Source: Flavobacteriales bacterium (GTDB lineage: Bacteria; Bacteroidota; Bacteroidia; Flavobacteriales; TMED113). From it: a stretch of 8,223 nucleotides of DNA. Every line of letters begins with the position of its first letter. The first letter of the stretch is position 1. Of this stretch, positions 1 through 6,053 are shown piece by piece. The position numbers were made by a program, and so were the translations under genes. Under the pieces are notes generated by a model that was not told the origin of the DNA, searched no databases, and saw only the letters and a program-made list of their open reading frames with translations. The stretch covers positions 1 to 8,223 of the forward strand of contig PAVX01000043.1 of the NCBI GenBank assembly GCA_002713285.1, in the 5' to 3' direction.

Positions 1-537
1 AAAAAACTCACTACTAGTATAGAAAAACTAGTTAATAAATATAGTATTCCTTTACATGTCGTAAAACATAATAGTGAAGAATCTATCTTATTATTAAAAA
101 AATATAAAATCAATTTTGGTATTATCTCAGGTGCTAGAATTCTAAAGCAGAATATTATTCAGTCCATTAAATATGGAGTCTTAAATTTTCACCCTGCCGT
201 ATTACCATATGTTCGTGGTCTTGATTCTATATTGTGGTCAATTGAGAAAGATTACCCGATAGGTGTTACAGCACATTTAATCAATGAGCAAATAGATGCA
301 GGCTTTTTAGTGTGTCAAAAAAATACACCTATCTCCAAAGAAGATGACATTTATACAATTTATGAAAAAAATTATCAGTTGCAATTAGATTTAATTCCAA
401 TAAGTTTAAATTTGATTTTTAATAAAAATTCGTTTCCAATTTTAAAAATGGGAGAGTATAATCATAAAATGTCGTATGCAAAACAATTAGCTTTACATAA
501 TAAAGTGAAGCAATATATTAAAAAACACAGTGCATAG
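1..537 (+). CDS. Formyltransferase family protein (5' end outside window), probably a sugar N-formyltransferase
   Basis: The frame is open from the first base, so only the last 178 residues are visible; the ATG at 463-465 and the methionine-like TTG at 232 are internal. The fragment carries the formyl_transf_N core: SGARIL (about residues 43-48), then NFHPAVLP..RG with Asn62 and His64, then GVTAHLINEQIDAG with Asp99. These match the Asn-His-Asp catalytic triad of N10-formyltetrahydrofolate-dependent transferases such as Fmt. After about residue 125 there is only a short tail, with no Fmt-type C-terminal tRNA-binding domain, which argues against a housekeeping Met-tRNA formyltransferase. The next gene, three bases downstream, is a polysaccharide-type dehydrogenase, so a sugar N-formyltransferase acting on an amino-sugar nucleotide is the favoured role. 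The substrate is unknown. Family assignment is firm; the sugar role is inferred. Confidence 0.8.
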   Translation, partial: KKLTTSIEKLVNKYSIPLHVVKHNSEESILLLKKYKINFGIISGARILKQNIIQSIKYGVLNFHPAVLPYVRGLDSILWSIEKDYPIGVTAHLINEQIDAGFLVCQKNTPISKEDDIYTIYEKNYQLQLDLIPISLNLIFNKNSFPILKMGEYNHKMSYAKQLALHNKVKQYIKKHSA

Positions 538-540
538 TTA

Positions 541-1569
541 ATGAGTAAAAAAGTAAAATTTGGTATTGTTGGTATAGGTCATATTGGAACTAGGCATGCA
601 CAATGTATTATCAATAATAAAGATGCAGTGTTGTCTGCGGTTTGTGATATTCGAGCTAAAGAAGAATGGAAAAAGTCTAATAATAACATTGATTATTGTT
701 CTACGTTTGATGATCTTGTTGCACAAGATTTAGATGTAATCAATATATGTACACCTAATTATTTACATGCTGAAATGGCTCTTAATTCTTTGAACACTGG
801 AAAGCATGTTGTGATTGAAAAGCCAATAGCATTATCTACTACAGATGCTAAACAAATTATTACCACAGCAAATCAATGTGATAGAATTGTTTTTGGAGTT
901 ATGCAAAATAGGTTTTCTCCAACAATAGCTTGGCTTAAGAAAATCATTGACACCTCTTTGTTAGGTGAAATTAATATGATATCTGTGAATTGTTTTTGGA
1001 ATAGAAATAAAAATTATTATTTAAATAGTGACTGGCATGGTTCCAAAGAAAAAGATGGCGGACCATTATTTACCCAATTTTCACACTTTATAGATATTAT
1101 AAATTGGATTTTTGGAGATTTTTATAATATCTCTGCTACTTTTTCATCATTTAGAAAATCTGATTATGTTGAGTTTGAAGATTCTGGTATTATTAAATTT
1201 AATTTAAAAAATAAATTATCAAAGAATCCTATTAATGCGACATTAACATATTCTACTGCTGTTTGGAATAAAAATTTTGAAAGTAGTATTACAATTCTTG
1301 GAGAATTGGGCACTATTAAGATTGGAGGACAGTATATGGATAAAATTATTTATTGTGATATTAAAGATTACATTATGCCTGAATTGGATACAAATCTTAA
1401 TTGTAATGATTATGGTGATTACAAAGGCTCGGCTTCTAATCATGATAAAATGATCTCACATGTTGTACAAACTTTATTAGAATCAAATAAAAAGGGCGAC
1501 GTTTTAGATTTTTCAGATGGTATAGATGTAGTTAATATAATAGAAAGAATATATAGTTTAAGAAATTAA
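541..1569 (+). CDS. Gfo/Idh/MocA family oxidoreductase, WlbA/WbpB-like nucleotide-sugar dehydrogenase
   Basis: A 342-residue cytoplasmic NAD(P)-dependent oxidoreductase, a normal length for the family. The N-terminal Rossmann fold begins with GIVGIGHIG (GxGxxG at residues 11-16). ICTPNYLHAEMA (69-80) and the EKP motif (93-95, with catalytic Lys94) follow. The second domain has QNRFSP (122-127), FWNRNKNYY (152-160) and GGPLFTQFSHFIDIINW (173-189), in which His182 is the likely catalytic histidine. This pattern resembles WlbA/WbpB enzymes, which oxidise C3 of UDP-GlcNAc(A) ahead of a transaminase, but substrate cannot be fixed from sequence alone. The ATG lies three bases after the formyltransferase stop, so the two are probably co-transcribed and share a glycan pathway. 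No Shine-Dalgarno sequence is visible, as usual in Bacteroidota. Family assignment is near certain; the WlbA-like call is moderate. Confidence 0.88.
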   Translation: MSKKVKFGIVGIGHIGTRHAQCIINNKDAVLSAVCDIRAKEEWKKSNNNIDYCSTFDDLVAQDLDVINICTPNYLHAEMALNSLNTGKHVVIEKPIALSTTDAKQIITTANQCDRIVFGVMQNRFSPTIAWLKKIIDTSLLGEINMISVNCFWNRNKNYYLNSDWHGSKEKDGGPLFTQFSHFIDIINWIFGDFYNISATFSSFRKSDYVEFEDSGIIKFNLKNKLSKNPINATLTYSTAVWNKNFESSITILGELGTIKIGGQYMDKIIYCDIKDYIMPELDTNLNCNDYGDYKGSASNHDKMISHVVQTLLESNKKGDVLDFSDGIDVVNIIERIYSLRN

Positions 1570-1570
1570 A

Positions 1571-1592
1571 TTAATTAAATTTACAAGCAAAA
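1571..1592 (+). repeat. 22-nt near-identical repeat, copy 1 (upstream of gcvH)
   Basis: This AT-rich stretch starts TTAATTAA, continues TTTACAA and ends CAAAA. It matches positions 4503-4524 at 20 of 22 bases; the two differences are A/G transitions at 1579 and 1587. It ends five bases before the gcvH start codon. Each copy sits between the end of a sugar gene and the start of a household gene. It could be a shared promoter or leader element, or a trace of rearrangement. With such AT-rich DNA, chance similarity is not excluded. Confidence 0.5.
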
Positions 1593-1597
1593 AATTT

Positions 1598-1978
1598 ATG
1601 AAAATATTAGATAATTTACGATACACTGAAAATCATGAGTGGGTTCTTTTAGATGGTGATTGTGCAATTGTGGGTGTAACTGATTATGCTCAAAGTGAGT
1701 TAGGTGACATAGTTTATGTAGACATAGACACCTTAGATCAACACTTAGTGGTTGGTGATATTTTTGGATCTGTCGAAGCTGTTAAAACAGTTTCAGATTT
1801 ATTTATGCCAGTTGCTGGTAAAGTGCTAGAATTAAATGATAAATTAGAAAGTAATCCAGAGCTTGTTAATCAAGACCCATATGGCGATGGATGGATTATT
1901 AAGGTAGAGTTCGACGGTGCTATAAATGACAAATTATTATCATCAAATGAGTATAAAGACCTTATTGGTTTGTCATAA
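1598..1978 (+). CDS. gcvH: Glycine cleavage system H protein (lipoyl carrier)
   Basis: At 126 residues this is the normal length for GcvH. It carries the aminomethyl intermediate on a lipoyl arm, shuttling it between the P, T and L proteins of the glycine cleavage complex in the cytoplasm. The start reads LRYTENHEWV (residues 7-16), matching the conserved beginning of the family. VGVTDYAQSELGDIVYVD (25-42) follows, and the lipoylation site lies in GSVEAVKTVSDLFMPVAG (57-74), with Lys63 as the modified residue. The C-terminal part has NQDPYGDGWIIKV, also typical. The other gcv genes are not in the window, and standing apart from them is common in Bacteroidota. The gene follows the Gfo/Idh/MocA dehydrogenase by 28 bases that contain a repeat also found before ctaB. 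Identification is essentially certain. Confidence 0.97.
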   Translation: MKILDNLRYTENHEWVLLDGDCAIVGVTDYAQSELGDIVYVDIDTLDQHLVVGDIFGSVEAVKTVSDLFMPVAGKVLELNDKLESNPELVNQDPYGDGWIIKVEFDGAINDKLLSSNEYKDLIGLS

Positions 1979-1990
1979 AATTTTTTAATT

Positions 1991-2022
1991 TTTGTAGCCA
2001 TCATTAGTTTTATGTAAATTTG
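1991..2022 (+). promoter_or_regulatory. Bacteroidota-type promoter for the tonB-family gene
   Basis: The -33 element TTTG lies at 1991-1994 and a perfect -7 box TAnnTTTG (TAAATTTG) at 2015-2022, separated by 20 bases. This spacing fits the known Bacteroidota primary sigma factor consensus. Transcription would start only a few bases before the ATG at 2031, giving a very short leader. It lies in the 52-base gap after gcvH, so tonB and the genes behind it can probably be transcribed independently of gcvH. No transcript data are available, and AT-rich DNA yields some chance matches. Confidence 0.55.
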
Positions 2023-2030
2023 AATTAATT

Positions 2031-2732
2031 ATGATTTTAAATAAAAACCCTAAATATGATTTAGAGAAAAAACGGACTTATTTTATCCAATTAGGATTAG
2101 TTTTGTCGTTGTTGTTTGTTATCATAGCATTTGAATGGAAAACATATGATCAAAGTTTATCTAGTTTAGGTTCTTTAGAACTTTTAGATCTTGAAGAAGA
2201 AATTATTCCATTAACTGAAAAAGAACTGAAGCCACCTCCACCTCCACCTCCACCTCCACCAAAAATTACAATTGTGGAAGATGATATTATCATAGAAGAA
2301 GAATTGGATATTGAAGAAGCAGATACTGATGAAGAGGAAATTATAGAGATTCTAGAAGAGGAAGAGGAAGAGGAAGCGGTTCTCTTTGCTGTTGTTGAAG
2401 ATCCGCCAATTTTTTATAGTTGTAATAGATCGGCTTCTAGAGAAGAAAAACAGGCTTGTTTTCAGCAAGGTGTAATGAAGCATATTGTTGACAACTTTGA
2501 GTATCCGGCTATTTCTAAAGAAATGGGTATATCAGAAAGAATCATAGTTAATTTCCATGTTGGTAAAGATGGTAAAATTATTAATGTTCAGGTTGTCAGA
2601 GGACAAGATAAACATCTTAAGGCAGAAGCTTTGAGGCTGGTTAAATCTATCCCTAATTTGATTCCTGCAAAACAGAGAGGACAAGCTGTTAGTTGTAGTT
2701 TTACAGTCCCGATTAGTTTCACATTACAGTAA
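2031..2732 (+). CDS. TonB family energy transducer
   Basis: A 233-residue inner-membrane protein that would couple the proton motive force (with ExbB/ExbD) to outer-membrane TonB-dependent transporters. A short cytoplasmic tail is followed by one membrane anchor (about residues 17-35), then a periplasmic linker with ten consecutive prolines (68-77) and a strongly acidic Glu/Asp-rich stretch (about 83-116). The C-terminal domain (about 145-233) has YPAISKEMGISERIIVNFHVGKDGKI, then LKAEALRLVKSIPNLIPAKQRG, the usual TonB_C pattern, and ends in SFTVPISFTLQ. Cys131 and Cys143 precede the domain, as often seen in flavobacterial homologues. The proline and acidic tracts are encoded by near-perfect CCACCT (2232-2261) and GAAGAG repeats. 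The gene has its own likely promoter, and its 3' end is nine bases from the epimerase. Which transporters it serves is unknown. Confidence 0.92.
   Translation: MILNKNPKYDLEKKRTYFIQLGLVLSLLFVIIAFEWKTYDQSLSSLGSLELLDLEEEIIPLTEKELKPPPPPPPPPPKITIVEDDIIIEEELDIEEADTDEEEIIEILEEEEEEEAVLFAVVEDPPIFYSCNRSASREEKQACFQQGVMKHIVDNFEYPAISKEMGISERIIVNFHVGKDGKIINVQVVRGQDKHLKAEALRLVKSIPNLIPAKQRGQAVSCSFTVPISFTLQ
2232..2261 (+). repeat. CCACCT hexanucleotide repeat encoding ten prolines
   Basis: Ten proline codons alternate CCA and CCT (four CCACCT units, then CCACCA), forming the start of the TonB periplasmic linker. Because the unit is six bases, gain or loss of units keeps the frame and would only change linker length by two prolines. 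A second low-complexity tract of GAAGAG-like units lies at about 2353-2376 and encodes glutamates. Confidence 0.85.
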
Positions 2733-2741
2733 ATTACAGTC

Positions 2742-3650
2742 ATGAATAAAGTATTAGTTACTGGAGGGGCCGGCTTTATTGGCTCAAATTTAGTCGATAT
2801 GTTAATTAATCGTGGAGTAGATGTGCTTGTTGTCGACAACTTATCTACCGGTAAAATTGACAATATTAATACACAAGCTACATTTTTCAAGGAAGATTTA
2901 TCTATCATTGCAACAGATAAATTAATCAATATGTTAAATGGTGTTGATGTTATATTTCATTTAGCAGCTTTAGCTAGGGTTCAGCCATCCATTGAAAATC
3001 CTTTGCCATATAATGAAGCGAACGTAACAGCGACATTAAATATTTTATATGCCGCTTCAAAATCAAACGTTAAGCGAGTTGTTTATAGTGCTAGCAGTTC
3101 CTGTTATGGTGATAGTCAGAGTGTTCCACAACGTGAGGAAGATCCCGCGAACCCTCTTTCTCCTTATGGACTGCAAAAATATATTGGAGAACAATATTGC
3201 CGTATGTTTAGTCAGGTTTATGACTTAGATACAGTTTCATTGCGTTATTTTAATGTTTATGGTGAACGGATGAGTCTGGAAGGAGCATATTGTTTAGTGA
3301 CAGGTATTTTTGCTAGGCAAATGCAAAAAGGAGAGCCATTAACAATTACTAATGATGGTAATCAAAGACGCGATTTTACTTATGTAGGTGATGTTGTAAA
3401 TGCTAATATTTTAGCGGCCACTCATTCCAATAGGCTGAATGGCGAAGTTTTTAATATCGGTAATGGTAAAAATATTTCTATTAATGAAGTTGCTGATATG
3501 TTTGGAGGTGAAAAAATATATGGTGAACAAAGATTAGAGCCATTTGAAACACTTGCGGACAATAAAAAAGCAAGAGATATTTTGAATTGGACTCCCAAAG
3601 GTAATTTATTAACGTGGATTAAAAATTATAAAATTGAATTAGGTATATGA
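2742..3650 (+). CDS. NAD-dependent epimerase/dehydratase (extended SDR), likely UDP-sugar 4-epimerase
   Basis: A 302-residue extended short-chain dehydrogenase, close to the usual 310-340. It begins with the NAD-binding motif TGGAGFIG (residues 7-14), followed by Asp32 in VVDNLSTG, then HLAA (73-76) and the catalytic Ser in YSASSSCYGD (115-124). The YxxxK pair is Tyr142/Lys146 in SPYGLQKYIGEQY. RYFNVYGERM (168-177) and RRDFTYVGDVVNA are substrate-side motifs typical of GalE/WbpP-like UDP-hexose or UDP-HexNAc 4-epimerases. The exact sugar is undetermined, and a UDP-glucuronate epimerase is possible given the next gene. The ATG is nine bases after tonB, and the stop overlaps the dehydrogenase start by four bases (ATGA), so those two are translationally coupled. 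Parts of this gene look less AT-rich than its neighbours (for example 3121-3180), a possible sign of transfer. Confidence 0.88.
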   Translation: MNKVLVTGGAGFIGSNLVDMLINRGVDVLVVDNLSTGKIDNINTQATFFKEDLSIIATDKLINMLNGVDVIFHLAALARVQPSIENPLPYNEANVTATLNILYAASKSNVKRVVYSASSSCYGDSQSVPQREEDPANPLSPYGLQKYIGEQYCRMFSQVYDLDTVSLRYFNVYGERMSLEGAYCLVTGIFARQMQKGEPLTITNDGNQRRDFTYVGDVVNANILAATHSNRLNGEVFNIGNGKNISINEVADMFGGEKIYGEQRLEPFETLADNKKARDILNWTPKGNLLTWIKNYKIELGI

Positions 3651-4492
3651 AAACAATAGGAATTATAGGAAGAGGATTTGTAGGGTCTGCAGTTGAATTT
3701 GGTTTTTCAGCTCAAACCGGTTGCGATGCGGTAGTTAAGGTATATGATAAAAACCCTAAGCTATCATCACATACTTTAGAAGAAACAGTTAATCAATCTC
3801 AATTTATATTTGTCTCTGTGCCTACTCCATCAAATGTAGATGGTAGTATTAATTTAGATATTCTTCATGATGTTTTATTATCAATTAGTAAGGTAAGTAA
3901 TAAACAAAATATTATTTTGATTAGATCTACAATTGTTCCAGGTACTACAAGATTATTTCAAAAAGAATTTCAAAATTTAAATTTTGTATTTAATCCAGAA
4001 TTTTTAACGGAGAGATCAGCAAAATATGATTTTATTAATCAGTCTAGGTTTATTTTAGGGGGAGATAAGGCACATACAGAGCAAGTAACATCTTTATTCA
4101 AATGGAGATTTGGTCAATCGGTACCAATTATTGAAACAAATTTTGAAACAGCAGAGCTAATCAAATATATGAATAATTGCTTCTTTGCTACAAAAGTATC
4201 ATTCCTGAATGAGATGAAATTACTTAGCGATAAAGTTGGGTCAGATTGGGATTTAGCTATTGAGGGTTTTTTAAGAGATGGTCGTATAGGTCATTCTCAT
4301 TTATCTGTCCCTGGTCCGGATGGCAAGTTAGGTTTTGGGGGTAGTTGTTTTCCGAAAGATATTCAAGCTATTATTAATTTTGCTAAAAAACTAAATGTGA
4401 ATCTAAGTACTCTGGAGGGTGCTTGGAAGACAAATTTATCTGTTAGGCCAGAAAAAGATTGGGAAAAATTAAAAGGCCGTTCTGTGATATAG
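3647..4492 (+). CDS. Short UDP-glucose/GDP-mannose dehydrogenase family protein lacking the C-terminal domain
   Basis: This 281-residue enzyme belongs to the NAD-dependent nucleotide-sugar 6-dehydrogenases, which oxidise a UDP-hexose to the uronic acid. It has the Rossmann motif GRGFVG (8-13), VSVPTPSN (57-63), STIVPGTT (94-101), FNPEFLTE (115-122), and ELIKYMNN (170-177) with the conserved Lys173 and Asn177. The catalytic loop GFGGSCFPKD (229-238) is intact, with nucleophile Cys234 and Lys237/Asp238. Family members are usually about 390-450 residues with a separate C-terminal UDP-sugar-binding domain. Here the protein stops about 45 residues after the catalytic cysteine, and only 42 bases remain before ctaB, so the domain is absent rather than frameshifted. 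Short forms of this kind are known among environmental and phage proteins, as far as I recall. The ATGA overlap links it to the epimerase. The substrate is not determined. Confidence 0.85.
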   Translation: MKTIGIIGRGFVGSAVEFGFSAQTGCDAVVKVYDKNPKLSSHTLEETVNQSQFIFVSVPTPSNVDGSINLDILHDVLLSISKVSNKQNIILIRSTIVPGTTRLFQKEFQNLNFVFNPEFLTERSAKYDFINQSRFILGGDKAHTEQVTSLFKWRFGQSVPIIETNFETAELIKYMNNCFFATKVSFLNEMKLLSDKVGSDWDLAIEGFLRDGRIGHSHLSVPGPDGKLGFGGSCFPKDIQAIINFAKKLNVNLSTLEGAWKTNLSVRPEKDWEKLKGRSVI

Positions 4493-4493
4493 T

Positions 4494-4519
4494 TTTGTAA
4501 ATTTAATTAAGTTTACAAA
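4494..4519 (+). repeat. 26-bp near-perfect palindrome between the sugar dehydrogenase gene and ctaB
   Basis: Starting two bases after the upstream stop codon, TTTGTAAA at 4494-4501 is mirrored by TTTACAAA at 4512-4519 around an AATT centre. Twelve of the thirteen base pairs are Watson-Crick and the other is a T-G pair (4502/4511). The stem has only two G-C pairs and no long T tract follows, so it is a poor intrinsic terminator. A dimeric regulator's operator or a weak RNA hairpin ahead of ctaB are possible. Its right half is part of the 22-nt repeat. Confidence 0.5.
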
Positions 4520-4524
4520 CAAAA
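4503..4524 (+). repeat. 22-nt near-identical repeat, copy 2 (upstream of ctaB)
   Basis: This copy matches positions 1571-1592 at 20 of 22 bases and ends ten bases before the TTG start of ctaB. Its left portion overlaps the palindrome at 4494-4519, an arrangement copy 1 does not share. As with copy 1, a sugar gene lies upstream and a household gene downstream. Confidence 0.5.
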
Positions 4525-4534
4525 TTTTCAACAC

Positions 4535-5398
4535 TTGTATAATTATATTGAATTATTAAAGCCAAGACTTTCTGCTACTGTTATTTTCTCATGTGTAGCA
4601 GGATATTTGTTAGCAACACCTATGATTGATGTCAATTTGTTGCTTAAATTATTAATTGGCGGTGTTTCACTTGTGGGTGCTTCAAATGTATTAAATCAGG
4701 TATATGAAGTAAACATAGACGCCTTAATGGATAGAACAAAAAACCGTCCTTTGCCAACTAAAAGAATACCAATCCAATCGGCTTTTATTTTTTCATTGAT
4801 ACTTGCTTTTATTGGAGTGTGTTGTCTTGCTATGATTAATTTTCGATGTGCTTTTTTCGGTGCTTTATCAGCATTAGTTTATGTGATCGGTTATACTCCG
4901 CTAAAAACACACACCCCTCTTTCTGGATTGATTGGTGCTTTTCCAGGAGCTATGCCATTTATGTTAGGTTGGGTTGCTGTTACTAATAAATTTGGGTTAG
5001 AGACAGGTATCTTATTTGCTATTCAATTTTTATGGCAATTCCCTCATTTTTGGTCTATAGCTTGGGTACGATATGAAGATTATCAAAAAGGAGGTATACA
5101 ATTGTTGCCTTCTGGAAGAAAAGATCATAAAACAGCTTTTCAAATAGTTTTTTATACATTTTGGCTTTTGCCTGTGTCACTGTCACCGTTGTTATTAAAT
5201 TATTTTTCGATTCAATCTAAGTTGGATTTATCCTTGGTTGGAGCCATTATAGTCTTTATGAGTGGTTCCATGTTTTTATTTCAAGCTTTTCAATTATTAA
5301 AAACAAAACAAATTGTTGATGCAAAAAAATTAATGATTTGTAGTTTAGTATATTTACCTTTGATTCAAATAGTATATATAATAGATAAATACATTTAG
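4535..5398 (+). CDS. ctaB: Protoheme IX farnesyltransferase (heme o synthase)
   Basis: A 287-residue polytopic membrane enzyme of the UbiA superfamily that adds a farnesyl group to heme b to give heme O, needed for heme-copper oxidases. The N-terminus has LLKPRLSATVIFSCVAGYLL (7-26). The first prenyl-diphosphate/metal motif, N..YEVNIDALMDRTKNRPLP, lies at about 54-74. The second region, LWQFPHFWSIAWVRYEDYQKGG, is at 166-187, followed by IQLLPSG. About eight or nine hydrophobic segments are visible. The start is TTG at 4535: an in-frame stop lies at 4508-4510 and no ATG or GTG start exists between, apart from a GTT right after it, while this start gives the expected short N-terminal tail. It leads the oxidase cluster, 14 bases before the first subunit III gene. 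Identification is firm; the exact start is slightly less certain. Confidence 0.95.
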   Translation: MYNYIELLKPRLSATVIFSCVAGYLLATPMIDVNLLLKLLIGGVSLVGASNVLNQVYEVNIDALMDRTKNRPLPTKRIPIQSAFIFSLILAFIGVCCLAMINFRCAFFGALSALVYVIGYTPLKTHTPLSGLIGAFPGAMPFMLGWVAVTNKFGLETGILFAIQFLWQFPHFWSIAWVRYEDYQKGGIQLLPSGRKDHKTAFQIVFYTFWLLPVSLSPLLLNYFSIQSKLDLSLVGAIIVFMSGSMFLFQAFQLLKTKQIVDAKKLMICSLVYLPLIQIVYIIDKYI

Positions 5399-5412
5399 AT
5401 AATTATTTCATT

Positions 5413-5976
5413 ATGAATTCAGATCAAAAAATTAAAGAAGCACATCAAACATTATTAATGTATGGTATGTTTAGTATTATTATGTTGTTTGCTGGATTAA
5501 CCAGTGCATATATTGTGTCAAAAAAAGGACTAGGTTCTCAATGGGATGACATTATTTTACCAAATGAGTTTTACATCAGCACTCTAATGATATGTATTAG
5601 CAGTTTTTTCGGTCATTTTGCAATTAACTATATTACTTCTGATAATTTTAAAATGTTAACAAAGTCATTATTTTTAACGATATTGTTTGGCGCATTATTC
5701 TTTTTACTACAAGTATTTGGTTGGTATGCGTTGGTTAAGAATGGTAAATTTTTATCAGGCAATAATGTAGCATCATCATATTTATATGTTTTAACACTTA
5801 CTCATATAATACATTTTATAGGTGGATTAATACCTTTAATCGTTGTATATATTCGATCAATTAGAAGACAATATACTTCATCTAATTTCAATGGGGTGAA
5901 ATTAGTAGTTAGATTTTGGCATTTTCTAACCATTCTATGGCTATATTTATTTCTCTTTTTATTGTTTATAAATTAA
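5413..5976 (+). CDS. Cytochrome c oxidase subunit III family protein (first, short copy)
   Basis: A 187-residue integral membrane protein with about five membrane spans (roughly 14-36, 52-74, 84-107, 121-147 and 165-186). Family signatures are THIIHFIGGL (130-139) and the closing FWHFLTILWLYLF (168-180), equivalent to the subunit III ending WHFxDxxWxxxF, with Thr in place of the usual Asp. Subunit III stabilises the oxidase core and supports proton uptake; it carries no metal cofactor. Bacteroidota commonly encode two adjacent, diverged subunit III-like genes, and this is the shorter one, so it should not be read as a truncated duplicate of the next gene. It is 14 bases downstream of ctaB and 77 bases upstream of the second copy. 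Its separate role, if any, is not known to me. Confidence 0.88.
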   Translation: MNSDQKIKEAHQTLLMYGMFSIIMLFAGLTSAYIVSKKGLGSQWDDIILPNEFYISTLMICISSFFGHFAINYITSDNFKMLTKSLFLTILFGALFFLLQVFGWYALVKNGKFLSGNNVASSYLYVLTLTHIIHFIGGLIPLIVVYIRSIRRQYTSSNFNGVKLVVRFWHFLTILWLYLFLFLLFIN

Positions 5977-6011
5977 GCAATAGAGTTCTATATTTTCATT
6001 AAAATAATTAT

Positions 6012-6019
6012 TACATTTG
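6012..6019 (+). promoter_or_regulatory. Possible Bacteroidota -7 box ahead of the second subunit III gene
   Basis: TACATTTG is a perfect TAnnTTTG match within the 77-base gap between the two subunit III genes, the largest gap in the oxidase cluster. There is no good -33 TTG at the expected 19-21 bases; only TTC at 5986-5988 lies at the far edge of the allowed spacing. If active, transcription would begin around 6024-6027 and give a leader of about 30 bases. It may be a weak internal promoter. Confidence 0.35.
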
Positions 6020-6053
6020 CTGTGTTCTTAATTAATCTAGGAATATAAATATT

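Noticed and set aside
232..537. Short formyltransferase gene starting at the TTG at 232
   Set aside because: The frame stays open to the left edge and encodes the catalytic NFHPAVLP region before 232, so this is an internal codon of a longer gene.
538..726. 62-codon open frame on the minus strand
   Set aside because: It lies entirely inside the well-supported Gfo/Idh/MocA gene, is low in complexity and has no recognisable motifs.
1243..1443. 66-codon open frame on the minus strand
   Set aside because: It lies antisense inside the same dehydrogenase gene, and its isoleucine-rich content reflects AT-rich codons read backwards.
2232..2376. CRISPR-like or non-coding repeat array
   Set aside because: The repeats are six-base units inside an intact reading frame and encode the proline and glutamate linker of TonB; there are no spacers.
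2588..2929. 113-codon open frame on the minus strand across the tonB-epimerase junction
   Set aside because: Both overlapped plus-strand genes have clear family motifs; this frame has none and no plausible promoter or start context.
4494..4534. Intrinsic terminator after the sugar dehydrogenase gene
   Set aside because: The inverted repeat is nearly all A-T pairs and is followed by CAAAATTTT rather than a long T run, so termination cannot be claimed.
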